DNA of 22,593 nt from Anaerolineae bacterium. GTDB taxonomy: Bacteria > Chloroflexota > Anaerolineae > Anaerolineales > Villigracilaceae. Below, in pieces: positions 6,399 through 12,910 of the stretch. The notes under the pieces were generated by a model that saw only the letters and a program-made list of their open reading frames with translations, made no database searches and was not told the DNA's origin. Where the stretch lies: NCBI GenBank assembly GCA_017303735.1, contig JAFLCF010000055.1, forward strand, positions 1-22,593, given 5' to 3'. Numbering within the stretch: the stretch's first letter is position 1; every line of letters starts with the position of its first letter. The translations under genes and the position numbers were made by a program.

Positions 6399-8006
6399 TT
6401 AACCTTCGATCCTGTAATTCCTCATCATGCCCGCATCCTCATGTTCTAGATTGTGGCAGTGATACAGATACATCCCCGTATAATTCTCGAAGCGTACAAG
6501 CACACGAACGGTTTCACCAGGCATCACCAACACTGTATCCTTCCAGCCGTCGTCCACGAAACCGCCGCTTAAATCTTGATATGTGAATTCAAACCCGCGT
6601 GCGATCTGCCGTTCAAGCACCTGAAACTGCACGCCGTGGATATGCATGGGGTGGGGCATCTCCATGTTCATCATGCCCATTCCCATTCCGCCCCCGCCTC
6701 CTTCAAGATTGACGAATTCCCAAACTTCCAAGTCGCCCAGCCGCACAATTTCATCCTGTTCCACTACATCCATCTCGAACAGATGGTCGTTGATGGTGTG
6801 AACCATACCCTGCATCGCCAGCCTGAACGAACGCGGATTGTTGCGATTGACCGCATCACTCACAGCATGTTGGTTAATCGTAGAGAGTTGCAGAGGCAAA
6901 GGAGTCACATCCGCGCCTTTTTCGCCGATTCTTAAACTCACGATATCGAGTGGCGTGCCGTTGGGCAAGCCAGAACCTCCCATCATCCCGCCCATCATGC
7001 CTCCGCCGCTAAAATCGGTAAACGGCAGGCTGACCAGTTTCATCTCACTGCCTGCGCTTTTTCCGCTGAGGTCTGCCCACAACTCCACACGTTCCCCAGG
7101 TCCCATTGTGATGTAGTCGCGGGTCACAGGTTTCTCCAGCAAGCCGCCGTCGGTGGCGATCACGGTCAGAGGAGTGCCATCCTGCCAGGCAAGTTTATAG
7201 ACGCGCGAGTTCGAGCCGTTCAACAGGCGCAAACGATAGGCGCTGGCTTTTACATCCATGTTGGCGTTTGGCGAACCGTTGACAAGAATCGTATCGCCCA
7301 GAAAACCTGTCATCGAATCCATCATGCCATTCGCCAGATAGACCATTTGGTTTTGCGAGTCAAATATGCGATCTTGAATCACCAGCGGCAGGTCATATTC
7401 GCCCGCAGGCAAACCCAACGCTGCCTCCTCCTCATCGCTAACGATAAACAAACCTGCCAGCCCGTAATATACCTGCGGACCCGTCAACTGGTGCGGGTGT
7501 GGATGGAACCAATACATGCCCGCGCGGTTAATCACCTGAAAATCATAGTCATAACTTTTCCCAGGCGCGACGGCGTAACGCGGATGCCCATCCATCACTT
7601 CGGGAATTTTCAACCCATGCCAGTGGATGATGGTCGGGTCGGGCAATTCGTTGTTCAACCGAACCTGGACTCGCTGACCCTGTCTCACTCTGAAAATGGG
7701 ACCCAAATACGAGCCGCTCAACGTCTGGATGAAGTCCCCGCTTCCTTCCTTGACCGTTGCCTGATACTTCAAAATGGACGTTTCCGCCCCTGAAAAGATG
7801 GGGAGCGTGCCGCGTCCCGCGGTCAGGTCAACGGACAGGATGGGAATACCAGATACAGGAATGAGCGGCATCGGGAAAACGGGAGCCGCTGTCGGGTTGG
7901 CGGAAGCGGGCGGTAAAAGTCCGCAGGCGCCGAGGATCAATCCTCCCGCGCCTAGTCCCATGAACTTTAGAACGTCTCGCCGCGAAATTTGATTCGAGTT
8001 GGTCAT
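6399..8006 (-). CDS. Multicopper oxidase (CueO/CotA-like), Tat-exported
   Basis: A 535-aa laccase-type oxidase. The N-terminus is a Tat signal (SRRDVLKFMG) that ends in a lipobox-like GAC (Cys28), so it may be an anchored lipoprotein. All four copper motifs are present: HWHG (128-131), HPHPH (168-172), HPMHIH (about 455) and HCHNLEHEDAGMM (516-528, type-1 Cys517 and Met527). Two Met-rich stretches, GGGMMGGMMGGSG (mid-protein) and GGGGGMGMGMMNMEMP before the third motif, resemble the Met-rich Cu(I)-binding segment of CueO. A cuprous-oxidase role in copper tolerance is therefore likely. GGAG precedes the ATG by 8 nt, and a TATACT -10-like box lies upstream. It is a single-gene unit with its own terminator. 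Manganese or organic substrates cannot be excluded. Confidence 0.92.
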   Translation of the reverse strand: MTNSNQISRRDVLKFMGLGAGGLILGACGLLPPASANPTAAPVFPMPLIPVSGIPILSVDLTAGRGTLPIFSGAETSILKYQATVKEGSGDFIQTLSGSYLGPIFRVRQGQRVQVRLNNELPDPTIIHWHGLKIPEVMDGHPRYAVAPGKSYDYDFQVINRAGMYWFHPHPHQLTGPQVYYGLAGLFIVSDEEEAALGLPAGEYDLPLVIQDRIFDSQNQMVYLANGMMDSMTGFLGDTILVNGSPNANMDVKASAYRLRLLNGSNSRVYKLAWQDGTPLTVIATDGGLLEKPVTRDYITMGPGERVELWADLSGKSAGSEMKLVSLPFTDFSGGGMMGGMMGGSGLPNGTPLDIVSLRIGEKGADVTPLPLQLSTINQHAVSDAVNRNNPRSFRLAMQGMVHTINDHLFEMDVVEQDEIVRLGDLEVWEFVNLEGGGGGMGMGMMNMEMPHPMHIHGVQFQVLERQIARGFEFTYQDLSGGFVDDGWKDTVLVMPGETVRVLVRFENYTGMYLYHCHNLEHEDAGMMRNYRIEG

Positions 8007-8095
8007 TATTTATGCTCCATTTGTAATTGTTGGTTTGAAGTATATTCTGCGTTCATAAAGAAATGATGAAGAATGCGATAAGAGGGTATCAAGAA

Positions 8096-8123
8096 CGACA
8101 TCCGAAGGGTTCTTCGGATGTCG
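8096..8123. terminator. Hairpin between doxX-like and multicopper oxidase genes
   Basis: CGACATCCGAA / TTCGGATGTCG is a perfect 11-bp stem with a 6-nt loop, 37 nt downstream of the DoxX-like stop. On the minus strand it is followed by TTCTT, which is T-poor for a classic terminator, but the position fits one. Confidence 0.6.
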
Positions 8124-8159
8124 CTTGAGGAGGAGAGATGTGTTCGAGTAAACGGGGAA

Positions 8160-8729
8160 TTACTTTTTCTGGAAGACCAACCCAGGTTGCCAGGGCGTGC
8201 CGACCTGTACAAGGAGCCAGCGGTCGAGACCGATCCAGCCCGCGGTTTTCCAGGCAAGGACGAGCAGGATGGAGAGGATCAGGAAGACAGGGTTGACGGA
8301 GGCGGAACCTGCCATCATGAAGTTCCAGTTCATGAAGCCACCGATAAAGGCAGAGAACCAGATGAAAATGCCCAGGATCAGCGCGGCGCCCACCAGCAAT
8401 TCGCCCACTGCCACGAGTTTGGCGAACCAGACGTAATTGCCGCTATCGAGCATGAACTGAATGAAATTGCGATACCAATCAAAGGCGATCAATGGACGAG
8501 CAGGCGCTTCAGGGATGACTACGGCTCGTTCCCAGAAACCTTTCAACGCTTTGCCGCCCTGCATCCAGGCGGGGTTGGTGATCTTACCCCACCCTGATTC
8601 TATCCACTGGTATCCCAGAAACAGACGGATGGCGAGCCAGAGCCAGGCAAACGGTTTGCTTTCGAACAGGGTCTTGATGAACGGAATATCAGCAAGTTGA
8701 TATTCCTTGGATATGGTTTGAGTTGTCAT
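8160..8729 (-). CDS. DoxX family membrane protein
   Basis: A 189-aa protein with about four transmembrane helices (near 28-45, 103-122, 124-142 and 146-165). It fits the DoxX/TQO small-subunit family: an RLFLGYQWIESGWGKI first helix, a large extracytoplasmic loop (ITNPAWMQGGKALKGFW), then LVAVGELLVGAALILGIF and NFMMAGSAS near the fourth helix. DoxX-family proteins are linked to thiosulfate:quinone oxidoreductase and to other quinone-linked membrane redox proteins, but most members are uncharacterised. AAGGAG lies 7 nt before the ATG. It is a single gene with hairpins on both sides. I would not name the substrate. Confidence 0.88.
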   Translation of the reverse strand: MTTQTISKEYQLADIPFIKTLFESKPFAWLWLAIRLFLGYQWIESGWGKITNPAWMQGGKALKGFWERAVVIPEAPARPLIAFDWYRNFIQFMLDSGNYVWFAKLVAVGELLVGAALILGIFIWFSAFIGGFMNWNFMMAGSASVNPVFLILSILLVLAWKTAGWIGLDRWLLVQVGTPWQPGLVFQKK

Positions 8730-8796
8730 TGTTTTGCTCCTTAATAAATTTTGTCTTGCTTTGAACTCATCTTACAGCGTGCCTGCAATGAACAAC

Positions 8797-8864
8797 AGCG
8801 CATTTCGACGTGTTTCAAAATGCGCTGATTCGCTTATGATATTTATCAGGAATGATTTCCTGAT
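8797..8864. repeat. Two tandem hairpins in the 8730-8876 gap
   Basis: AGCGCATTT (8797-8805) pairs with AAATGCGCT (8818-8826), and ATCAGGAA (8845-8852) pairs with TTCCTGAT (8857-8864). Both stems are perfect. They follow the YHS gene on the minus strand and probably end that operon. Neither has a strong T tract. No coding sequence is visible in the gap. Confidence 0.5.
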
Positions 8865-8876
8865 TGTCATATTGAA

Positions 8877-9086
8877 TTAATCAAGAGGGTGTTCGATTTC
8901 ACCAGCCATAAAAGGGTCGGGGCTCAAAAGAAATACATTCAAACATGCCTGCGTACAGAAATATATAGTTTTCCCGTGATACTCCGCGCTGGGATATTTG
9001 GATGGGTCCTTGACCTTCCCGCCGCAAGCAGTGATGAATTTTGGTTCTTCAATGGTTTGGTTTGTTTGATTATGATCCAAGATCAT
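8877..9086 (-). CDS. YHS-like small metal-binding protein
   Basis: A 69-aa protein with a divergent YHS/TRASH domain: ITACGGKV (Cys21), EYHGKTIYFCTQACLNVFL (Cys44, Cys48) and a short tail. The CxxxC-type second site matches the YHS fold, but the DPVCGM start is changed to ACGGKV. The ATG overlaps the stop of the preceding small membrane protein gene (ATGA), so translation is coupled. It is the last gene of the copA operon as it stood before the insertion sequence arrived, so its expression now probably depends on readthrough from the IS. Function inferred: copper or other soft-metal binding. Confidence 0.8.
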   Translation of the reverse strand: MILDHNQTNQTIEEPKFITACGGKVKDPSKYPSAEYHGKTIYFCTQACLNVFLLSPDPFMAGEIEHPLD

Positions 9087-9268
9087 TCATCCTTTTTGGT
9101 GTGATGTTGATTTTCATTCCTAAGCCAAAAGGCGGTCACTGCGACAGCTGCGCCAATCATGCCCGCCAGCTCTATTGCGCTGGAAACAGCGCCCATTAAC
9201 GTTTTCCAGAAGATGGCAAACAGGATCACACCGATGACAAACGCCGCAATGTAAGAAAGGGTCGGCAT
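9083..9268 (-). CDS. Small two-helix membrane protein, 5' end displaced by the IS
   Basis: A 61-aa protein with two hydrophobic segments (about 5-22, YIAAFVIGVILFAIFW, and 27-48, VSSAIELAGMIGAAVAVTAF) and a polar His/Lys-rich tail. I do not recognise a family. The present ATG at 9268 has no good Shine-Dalgarno, only AAG 8 nt upstream inside the target duplication. Joining the two sides of the insertion restores an in-frame ATG at 10275-10273 with AAGGA just upstream and seven extra codons (MKHERIH). The ancestral protein was therefore probably 68 aa, starting 1 nt after the cupredoxin stop. The gene may now be poorly expressed. Its stop overlaps the YHS gene's start. Confidence 0.7.
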   Translation of the reverse strand: MPTLSYIAAFVIGVILFAIFWKTLMGAVSSAIELAGMIGAAVAVTAFWLRNENQHHTKKDE

Positions 9269-9270
9269 AT

Positions 9271-9278
9271 GAATTCTT
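9271..9278. repeat. Target-site duplication, left copy
   Basis: GAATTCTT directly precedes the left IS end and is repeated exactly at 10257-10264. An 8-bp duplication is the size expected for the IS1595 family. Confidence 0.92.
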
Positions 9279-9300
9279 GGCTCATGTGTAGACTGAGTGC
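9279..9300. repeat. IS terminal inverted repeat, left
   Basis: Starts GGCTCATGTGTA and ends GAGTGC. It matches the reverse complement of the right end at 17 of 22 positions. The transposase stop codon (9282-9284) lies inside it. Confidence 0.85.
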
Positions 9301-10212
9301 GAAATCACGAGTGCGGCGATGAACAGTGGAGAAACCCGTTTGAGATTTCTACGAAATTCAGCCATCGCCACGTAACCGCTCAGATAATCTTTGTGAACGC
9401 CCTTGAAAGGACGCAGGTAATTTCGGACGTCTGTCCACATGCCTTCCGCCGTGTTGGTATGCACTTCTCGGATGCCATCGCCATCCTCGTCGCGTGCCCA
9501 TTCATGTTCTGCATGGCAAACGGTCTGATGTTCTCGAATGATGTGATGGTACGATTGCCACTCATCGGTATAGCAAGTGGTTTCTTTCAAGGTGAACTGG
9601 TGAACATGGGCTTCCAACGTTTTTCGGTCTGTGTTGTGAACCACACGTAAGCGTACTTGTCCACTTTCCCGGCCCACCGTTCCGACGATGTGTGGACGAT
9701 CATTATCAAAGGTTCCGTGTCCGCGTTGTTTGTTGGCTCGTTTTCTGGGCGGATCTTCCGGATCGGGATGTAGTTCGCCTTTTTTCCCCCGCGTTCTGGA
9801 ACATTTCATCTGTTTCAGAACGCTTGTCGGGGAGTGCGGTTGTGGGCTGTTCGAGTTCTGCGTTGACTTGCACGCGATGGCGCATGGTCAACACGGTTTT
9901 ATAATTCAAGTGCAGTTCGGCTGCCAGTTCGCGTGTCGTCTCGCCTTTGCAAATGCCTCGCATCAGTAAGACCACCTGCATCGGCGTCCATTGGCTATAT
10001 TGGAAGATCGTTCCTGAATACAGGTTGTAAATCGTTCCACAATCTTTACAGCGATATACTTCTAGCTCGCTGGTTTGGGTGTTCCTAAACTTTCGAGACT
10101 GTTCCAAGCCTGTTTGGCACTTCGGACACTTCAGTCCTTTTGGATGAAAATGGTTGAGAATCCATTCAACGCTATTTTCATAATCAAGTAATTCTGTAAT
10201 TGGAAATTCCAT
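9282..10212 (-). pseudogene. IS1595/ISXO2-like transposase, frameshifted
   Basis: Two overlapping open frames together make one transposase of about 310 aa. The first (10212 to about 9786) has a zinc ribbon (CPKCQTG, then YRCKDCGTIYNLYSGTIF, about residues 33-70), a helical HTH-like part and the first catalytic Asp (ETDEMFQNAGEK). The second (to 9282) has the rest of the ISXO2 domain: HIVGTVGRESGQVRL, CYTDEWQSY with the second Asp, and HTNTAEGMW with the Asn/Glu site. They join at G5A6 on the minus strand (9790-9780). Dropping one A gives the smooth NAGEKGELHPD. So there is one extra base in a homopolymer, a sequencing error, or a +1 shift or slippage site. Neither half has all catalytic residues. 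Confidence 0.88.
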
Positions 10213-10234
10213 GTCAGCAGTTTACCACTGCATG

Positions 10235-10256
10235 GCACTTCTTTTACATATGAGCC
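10235..10256. repeat. IS terminal inverted repeat, right
   Basis: Reads GGCTCATATGTA at its outer end on the minus strand and ends AAGTGC. It pairs with the left end at 17 of 22 positions. The transposase start lies 22 bp inside it. Confidence 0.85.
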
Positions 10257-10264
10257 GAATTCTT
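10257..10264. repeat. Target-site duplication, right copy
   Basis: GAATTCTT is identical to the left copy at 9271-9278. Removing one copy plus the element restores a continuous operon. Confidence 0.92.
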
Positions 10265-10276
10265 TCGTGTTTCATA

Positions 10277-10660
10277 TTATCCTTCTTCCACAATCAACTT
10301 GCCGCGCAACATACCCATCTGGCATTGGAAACCATACTCACCTGGCTTGTCAGGCGTAAATTCCAGTATCACTTGCTCACCTTCAGGCAGGTTCGCGTTT
10401 TGATTGAAATCGGGGAACAAGACTTTTTCCGAACACGCCGAACTCTCCTGGCGCGTGAACGTCAATCGCACGGGGCGACCTTTTTGCACCACGATCACAT
10501 CGGGGGTGTATCCGCCCTTGACCGTGATTGCCACCTCCTGTGCGCCGGAAGCAGAAACTGCAACACGGGTCTGCGCCTTGGGCGCGAACCAGAAATACCA
10601 GGCGATCAATACGGTCAACACGATTCCCGAAAGAATCACAAAGATTTGGATTTGAGTCAT
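10277..10660 (-). CDS. Membrane-anchored cupredoxin-domain protein
   Basis: A 127-aa protein with one N-terminal membrane helix (about 5-25) and a cupredoxin-like domain (about 40-124). Recognisable elements are YTPDVIVVQKGRPVRLTFTR, SACSEKVLFPDF (Cys76) and FTPDKPGEYGFQCQMGMLRG with Cys113, Met115 and Met117. This type is often encoded beside or fused to copper P-type ATPases. The Cys/Met-rich site without an obvious His suggests Cu(I) binding rather than a classical blue-copper centre. The start lies 1 nt after the methyltransferase stop. The IS now sits just downstream of it and separates it from the last two operon genes. Role inferred: accepting copper from CopA at the outer face of the membrane. 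Confidence 0.85.
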   Translation of the reverse strand: MTQIQIFVILSGIVLTVLIAWYFWFAPKAQTRVAVSASGAQEVAITVKGGYTPDVIVVQKGRPVRLTFTRQESSACSEKVLFPDFNQNANLPEGEQVILEFTPDKPGEYGFQCQMGMLRGKLIVEEG

Positions 10661-10661
10661 G

Positions 10662-11312
10662 TCAAGTTCCTTTCACTGCTTGGATGATGGATAACGGACC
10701 GAACACCGTGACGAAATTCTCCGCTTCTTTGACTCCGCCGAAACCTGCCTCTGTTGCGAAGCGCGGGATCAACCCGTCGAAGTTGTCTGCCGTCTCTTCG
10801 AGACGGCGCATGTACTTCGTCATGAAGCGGGTGAGCGAAGAATGCGGCGCGCCGAAGTCGAGAATGTGCAATTCGCCGTTTGGTTTTAGCACACGGTAAA
10901 TTTCTTTGAACGCGCGGCGTTTGTCGTCGGTGACGAGGTGATGAATGACCAGGCTGGTGACCACTCTATCGAAGGCAGAATCAGGATACGGGAGGGAGGA
11001 AGCGAGTCCTTCATCCCATTGAATGTCAGTACCGCGAGATTTATCTCGCGCGATGTCCAACACTTGTGAATCACCATCCATGCCTGTGACTTTGGCTGTT
11101 GGATGCGCTTGCTTGAGTAAGAGAGTCAGCGTGCCAGTGCCGCAACCGAGATCGAGAACCTTCATGTGCGGCTGAATGTTTGCCAGTTCAATGAGACGTC
11201 GTTTGAAGGTCTCTTCGCGCATGACCCATTTGAGCAATGGATCATACAACGGCGTGAGCCAGTGAAAACTCAAGGCGGGGATGTAACGCTTTTCATTGGA
11301 GGCTTGACTCAT
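10662..11312 (-). CDS. Class I SAM-dependent methyltransferase (UbiE-like)
   Basis: A 216-aa methyltransferase with the Rossmann-fold motifs in order: motif I VLDLGCGTGTL (52-62), the acidic end of strand 2 (GMDGD), DRVVTSLVIHHL (motif for strand 4) and EIYRVLKPNGELHILDFG. The N-terminal SFHWLTPLYDPLLKWVMREETFKRRL resembles UbiE/COQ5-type and arsenite-methyltransferase-like enzymes. No Cys-rich arsenite site is visible. The ATG at 11312 (GGAG 4 nt upstream) is preferred over a start at 11348, which would run further into the Lgt-like gene. With it the overlap is 20 nt. The substrate is unknown. Its place between copper ATPase accessory genes is unusual. Confidence 0.85.
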   Translation of the reverse strand: MSQASNEKRYIPALSFHWLTPLYDPLLKWVMREETFKRRLIELANIQPHMKVLDLGCGTGTLTLLLKQAHPTAKVTGMDGDSQVLDIARDKSRGTDIQWDEGLASSLPYPDSAFDRVVTSLVIHHLVTDDKRRAFKEIYRVLKPNGELHILDFGAPHSSLTRFMTKYMRRLEETADNFDGLIPRFATEAGFGGVKEAENFVTVFGPLSIIQAVKGT

Positions 11313-12039
11313 TTTGCTCCATCCTTTCCCATTGTTGCAATAAGACAATGCAACCTATAAGAATGACCAGACCCATCACCTGCGCGGCGCGGTAGCCATC
11401 CAGCCAGAGGGCGCTGTCGCCGCGAAAGGCTTCGAGAAACACACGCGTTATTGCAGAGAGAGCGATAAATTGGACAAACCTCACACCTGGCGCATGGGCT
11501 GGAATCATTTTTGGAAGGACAATCGTGAACACGACCAGCGCAAGGAAAATTTCATATAGTTGAGATGGGTGGCGATAGTCGGACCATAAATACATCGCCC
11601 AAGGAACGCGCGACGGTGAGCCATAGGCGTTTCCGCTCAAAAGGTGCGACACGCCCACGGCGATCATGAAAAACGATAACCCAGGCGTGAGCGCATCCAG
11701 CGTTTGGCGGAGTGGAAGTTTCTGGCGATATGCGTACAGCGTTGCCGCGCCAAAGCCGATCACGAATCCCCCGACAGGCGAGAGCGTGCTTGTGCTCAAC
11801 GAAAACAGACCAAGCGGGTTCGCCAGATAGACCGAGGCATATTGCGCCGCATACACGAGCCTTGCGCCGAGAATCCCACCGACCAGACCGTACCCGATCA
11901 GATTGTTGATTTTCTCCTTGTTCAGACCGAGACGGGCGGCTTCGCGTTCGATGAACGTTGTCGCAATCCAAAAGCCGATGACCAGGGCGAGCAGGGGCAT
12001 TTGAAGCAAGAAGGATCCCAAACGAAGATACGGAAACAT
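11293..12039 (-). CDS. Lgt-fold membrane protein, divergent and probably not a true Lgt
   Basis: A 248-aa protein with about seven transmembrane helices, related to prolipoprotein diacylglyceryl transferase. Shared features are GGILGARLVYA (54-64), SPVGGFVIGF (87-96) and the signature RHPSQLYE (156-163). The Lgt catalytic segment GRxGNFxNxE is absent; in its place is GVSHLLSGNAYGSP (129-142), which lacks the Arg, Asn and Glu needed by the E. coli enzyme. So lipoprotein modification is doubtful. The start overlaps the TlpA stop by 1 nt (TAATG). Its pairing with two thioredoxin-like genes suggests a role in extracytoplasmic thiol or copper chemistry, which is inference. The usual housekeeping lgt is presumably elsewhere in the genome. 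Confidence 0.8.
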   Translation of the reverse strand: MFPYLRLGSFLLQMPLLALVIGFWIATTFIEREAARLGLNKEKINNLIGYGLVGGILGARLVYAAQYASVYLANPLGLFSLSTSTLSPVGGFVIGFGAATLYAYRQKLPLRQTLDALTPGLSFFMIAVGVSHLLSGNAYGSPSRVPWAMYLWSDYRHPSQLYEIFLALVVFTIVLPKMIPAHAPGVRFVQFIALSAITRVFLEAFRGDSALWLDGYRAAQVMGLVILIGCIVLLQQWERMEQNESSLQ

Positions 12040-12590
12040 TATTCGCCCTCTCGCAACAGCTCTTCGACTTTGGATTGGATCAGCGCTTCGCTCATCGGTC
12101 CGCCGACAATGACCGAGCGGATTACGCCGTTGCGGTCAATAAAAAACGAAGTAGGCAGGGCAGTATTGCGATATAAGTTGCCTACTGCGTTATCGCGGTC
12201 GAGCGCGATGGGAAAGGTAATGCCGACTTCTTTGGCAAACTCAGCCGCCGCTTGTTCCGAGTCCTGTGCGGTGAGGTTCAATCCGATCACCACAAATCCA
12301 AGGTCCTTATAACTGCGATACGTTTTTTCAATCGCTGGCATTTCCAATCTGCATGGCGGACACCATGAGGTCCAGAAGTTGACCAGCACGACCTTGCCGC
12401 GCAAATCGGAAAGTGAAACTTTATCGCCGCCTAGCAGGTCGAGGGTAAAGTCGGGGGCGGCAAAACCTTCCTTTGCCACAGCGCCGGGCTGTGCCAGAGG
12501 TTGATCGGGCGAGACGCGCGAAGCTACAGTCCAAATCAGTCCGAGGACTAAAGCCCAAGTCAGCCAAGTCGAAAAACGGGAATTGTTCAT
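12039..12590 (-). CDS. TlpA/ResA-like membrane-anchored thioredoxin
   Basis: A 183-aa thiol-disulfide oxidoreductase with an uncleaved N-terminal helix (about 7-24) and an extracytoplasmic thioredoxin fold (about 43-180). The active site is WCPPC (76-80, Cys77 and Cys80) preceded by VVLVNFWTS. The cis-Pro loop is ALPTSFFID, and the insertion typical of ResA/TlpA lies between them. Such proteins reduce disulfides in apocytochromes or in copper-site proteins such as the CuA subunit. Its neighbours are a small thioredoxin-like protein (4-nt overlap) and the Lgt-like protein, within the copA operon. A reductant could come from the CcdA-like protein encoded at 17864-18625. Confidence 0.9.
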   Translation of the reverse strand: MNNSRFSTWLTWALVLGLIWTVASRVSPDQPLAQPGAVAKEGFAAPDFTLDLLGGDKVSLSDLRGKVVLVNFWTSWCPPCRLEMPAIEKTYRSYKDLGFVVIGLNLTAQDSEQAAAEFAKEVGITFPIALDRDNAVGNLYRNTALPTSFFIDRNGVIRSVIVGGPMSEALIQSKVEELLREGE

Positions 12591-12904
12591 AAATCTTTTT
12601 CATCCAGCGAATGCAATTTTTCACGCAACATACTTACAGTGGGGAAGCCTTTAATTCCTGTGGGTGTGGCATAGACTCGACAACTCAATGCAAAGGTCTC
12701 GCGCGTTTCCTGCCAGAGATCACTTCCATTCACAAGGAAAGATGGCGAGCCAAGAAACTTGAAATGCGTTGCTTCGACATCATCGTTAACTTTTACCAGA
12801 TCAACGTCTCCAACGATGCCTTCCTGCAACAAGGCGGATTTCAGGTATTGCAATCCTGTTTCCCAGGATGGGCAATCGTCAATATAAAGCAGTTCAATTT
12901 TCAT
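12587..12904 (-). CDS. Small thioredoxin-like protein with single-Cys CPSW site
   Basis: A 105-aa cytosolic thioredoxin-fold protein: strand MKIELLYIDDCPSW with Cys11 at the position of the first active-site Cys, then a helix, VDLVKVNDDVEA, and the cis-Pro loop GSPSFLVNG (52-60). A second conserved Cys75 lies in LSCRVYATPTG. The usual CxxC is reduced to CxxW, so the partner of Cys11 may be Cys75 or a substrate. Similar small proteins occur beside mercury, arsenic and copper genes; their function is not settled. AGGTGA lies 7 nt before the ATG, 6 nt after the copA stop, and the end overlaps tlpA by 4 nt. No signal peptide is seen. Confidence 0.8.
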   Translation of the reverse strand: MKIELLYIDDCPSWETGLQYLKSALLQEGIVGDVDLVKVNDDVEATHFKFLGSPSFLVNGSDLWQETRETFALSCRVYATPTGIKGFPTVSMLREKLHSLDEKDL

Positions 12905-12910
12905 AGTTCA

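Larger units (their letters stand above)
9279..10256 (-). mobile_element. IS1595-family (ISXO2-like) insertion sequence
   Basis: A 978-bp element delimited by imperfect 22-bp inverted ends (17/22 identical, both starting GGCTCAT) and flanked by a perfect 8-bp direct repeat, GAATTCTT. The single transposase gene is on the minus strand, co-oriented with the host operon, and shows the ISXO2 layout of a zinc ribbon followed by a DDE-type domain. Exact target duplications suggest a fairly recent insertion. The transposase reading frame is broken at a G5A6 run. It lies between the cupredoxin gene (10277-10660) and the small membrane protein gene (9083-9268) and so splits the copA operon. Confidence 0.92.

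Noticed and set aside
8006..8257. An 83-codon minus-strand frame between the DoxX-like and multicopper oxidase genes
   Set aside because: It overlaps the DoxX C-terminus, runs through the hairpin at 8096-8123 and has low-complexity basic sequence. No family or start signal.
11293..12039. Naming this gene lgt
   Set aside because: The catalytic GRxGNFxNxE segment is missing, so the name would imply an activity the sequence does not support.
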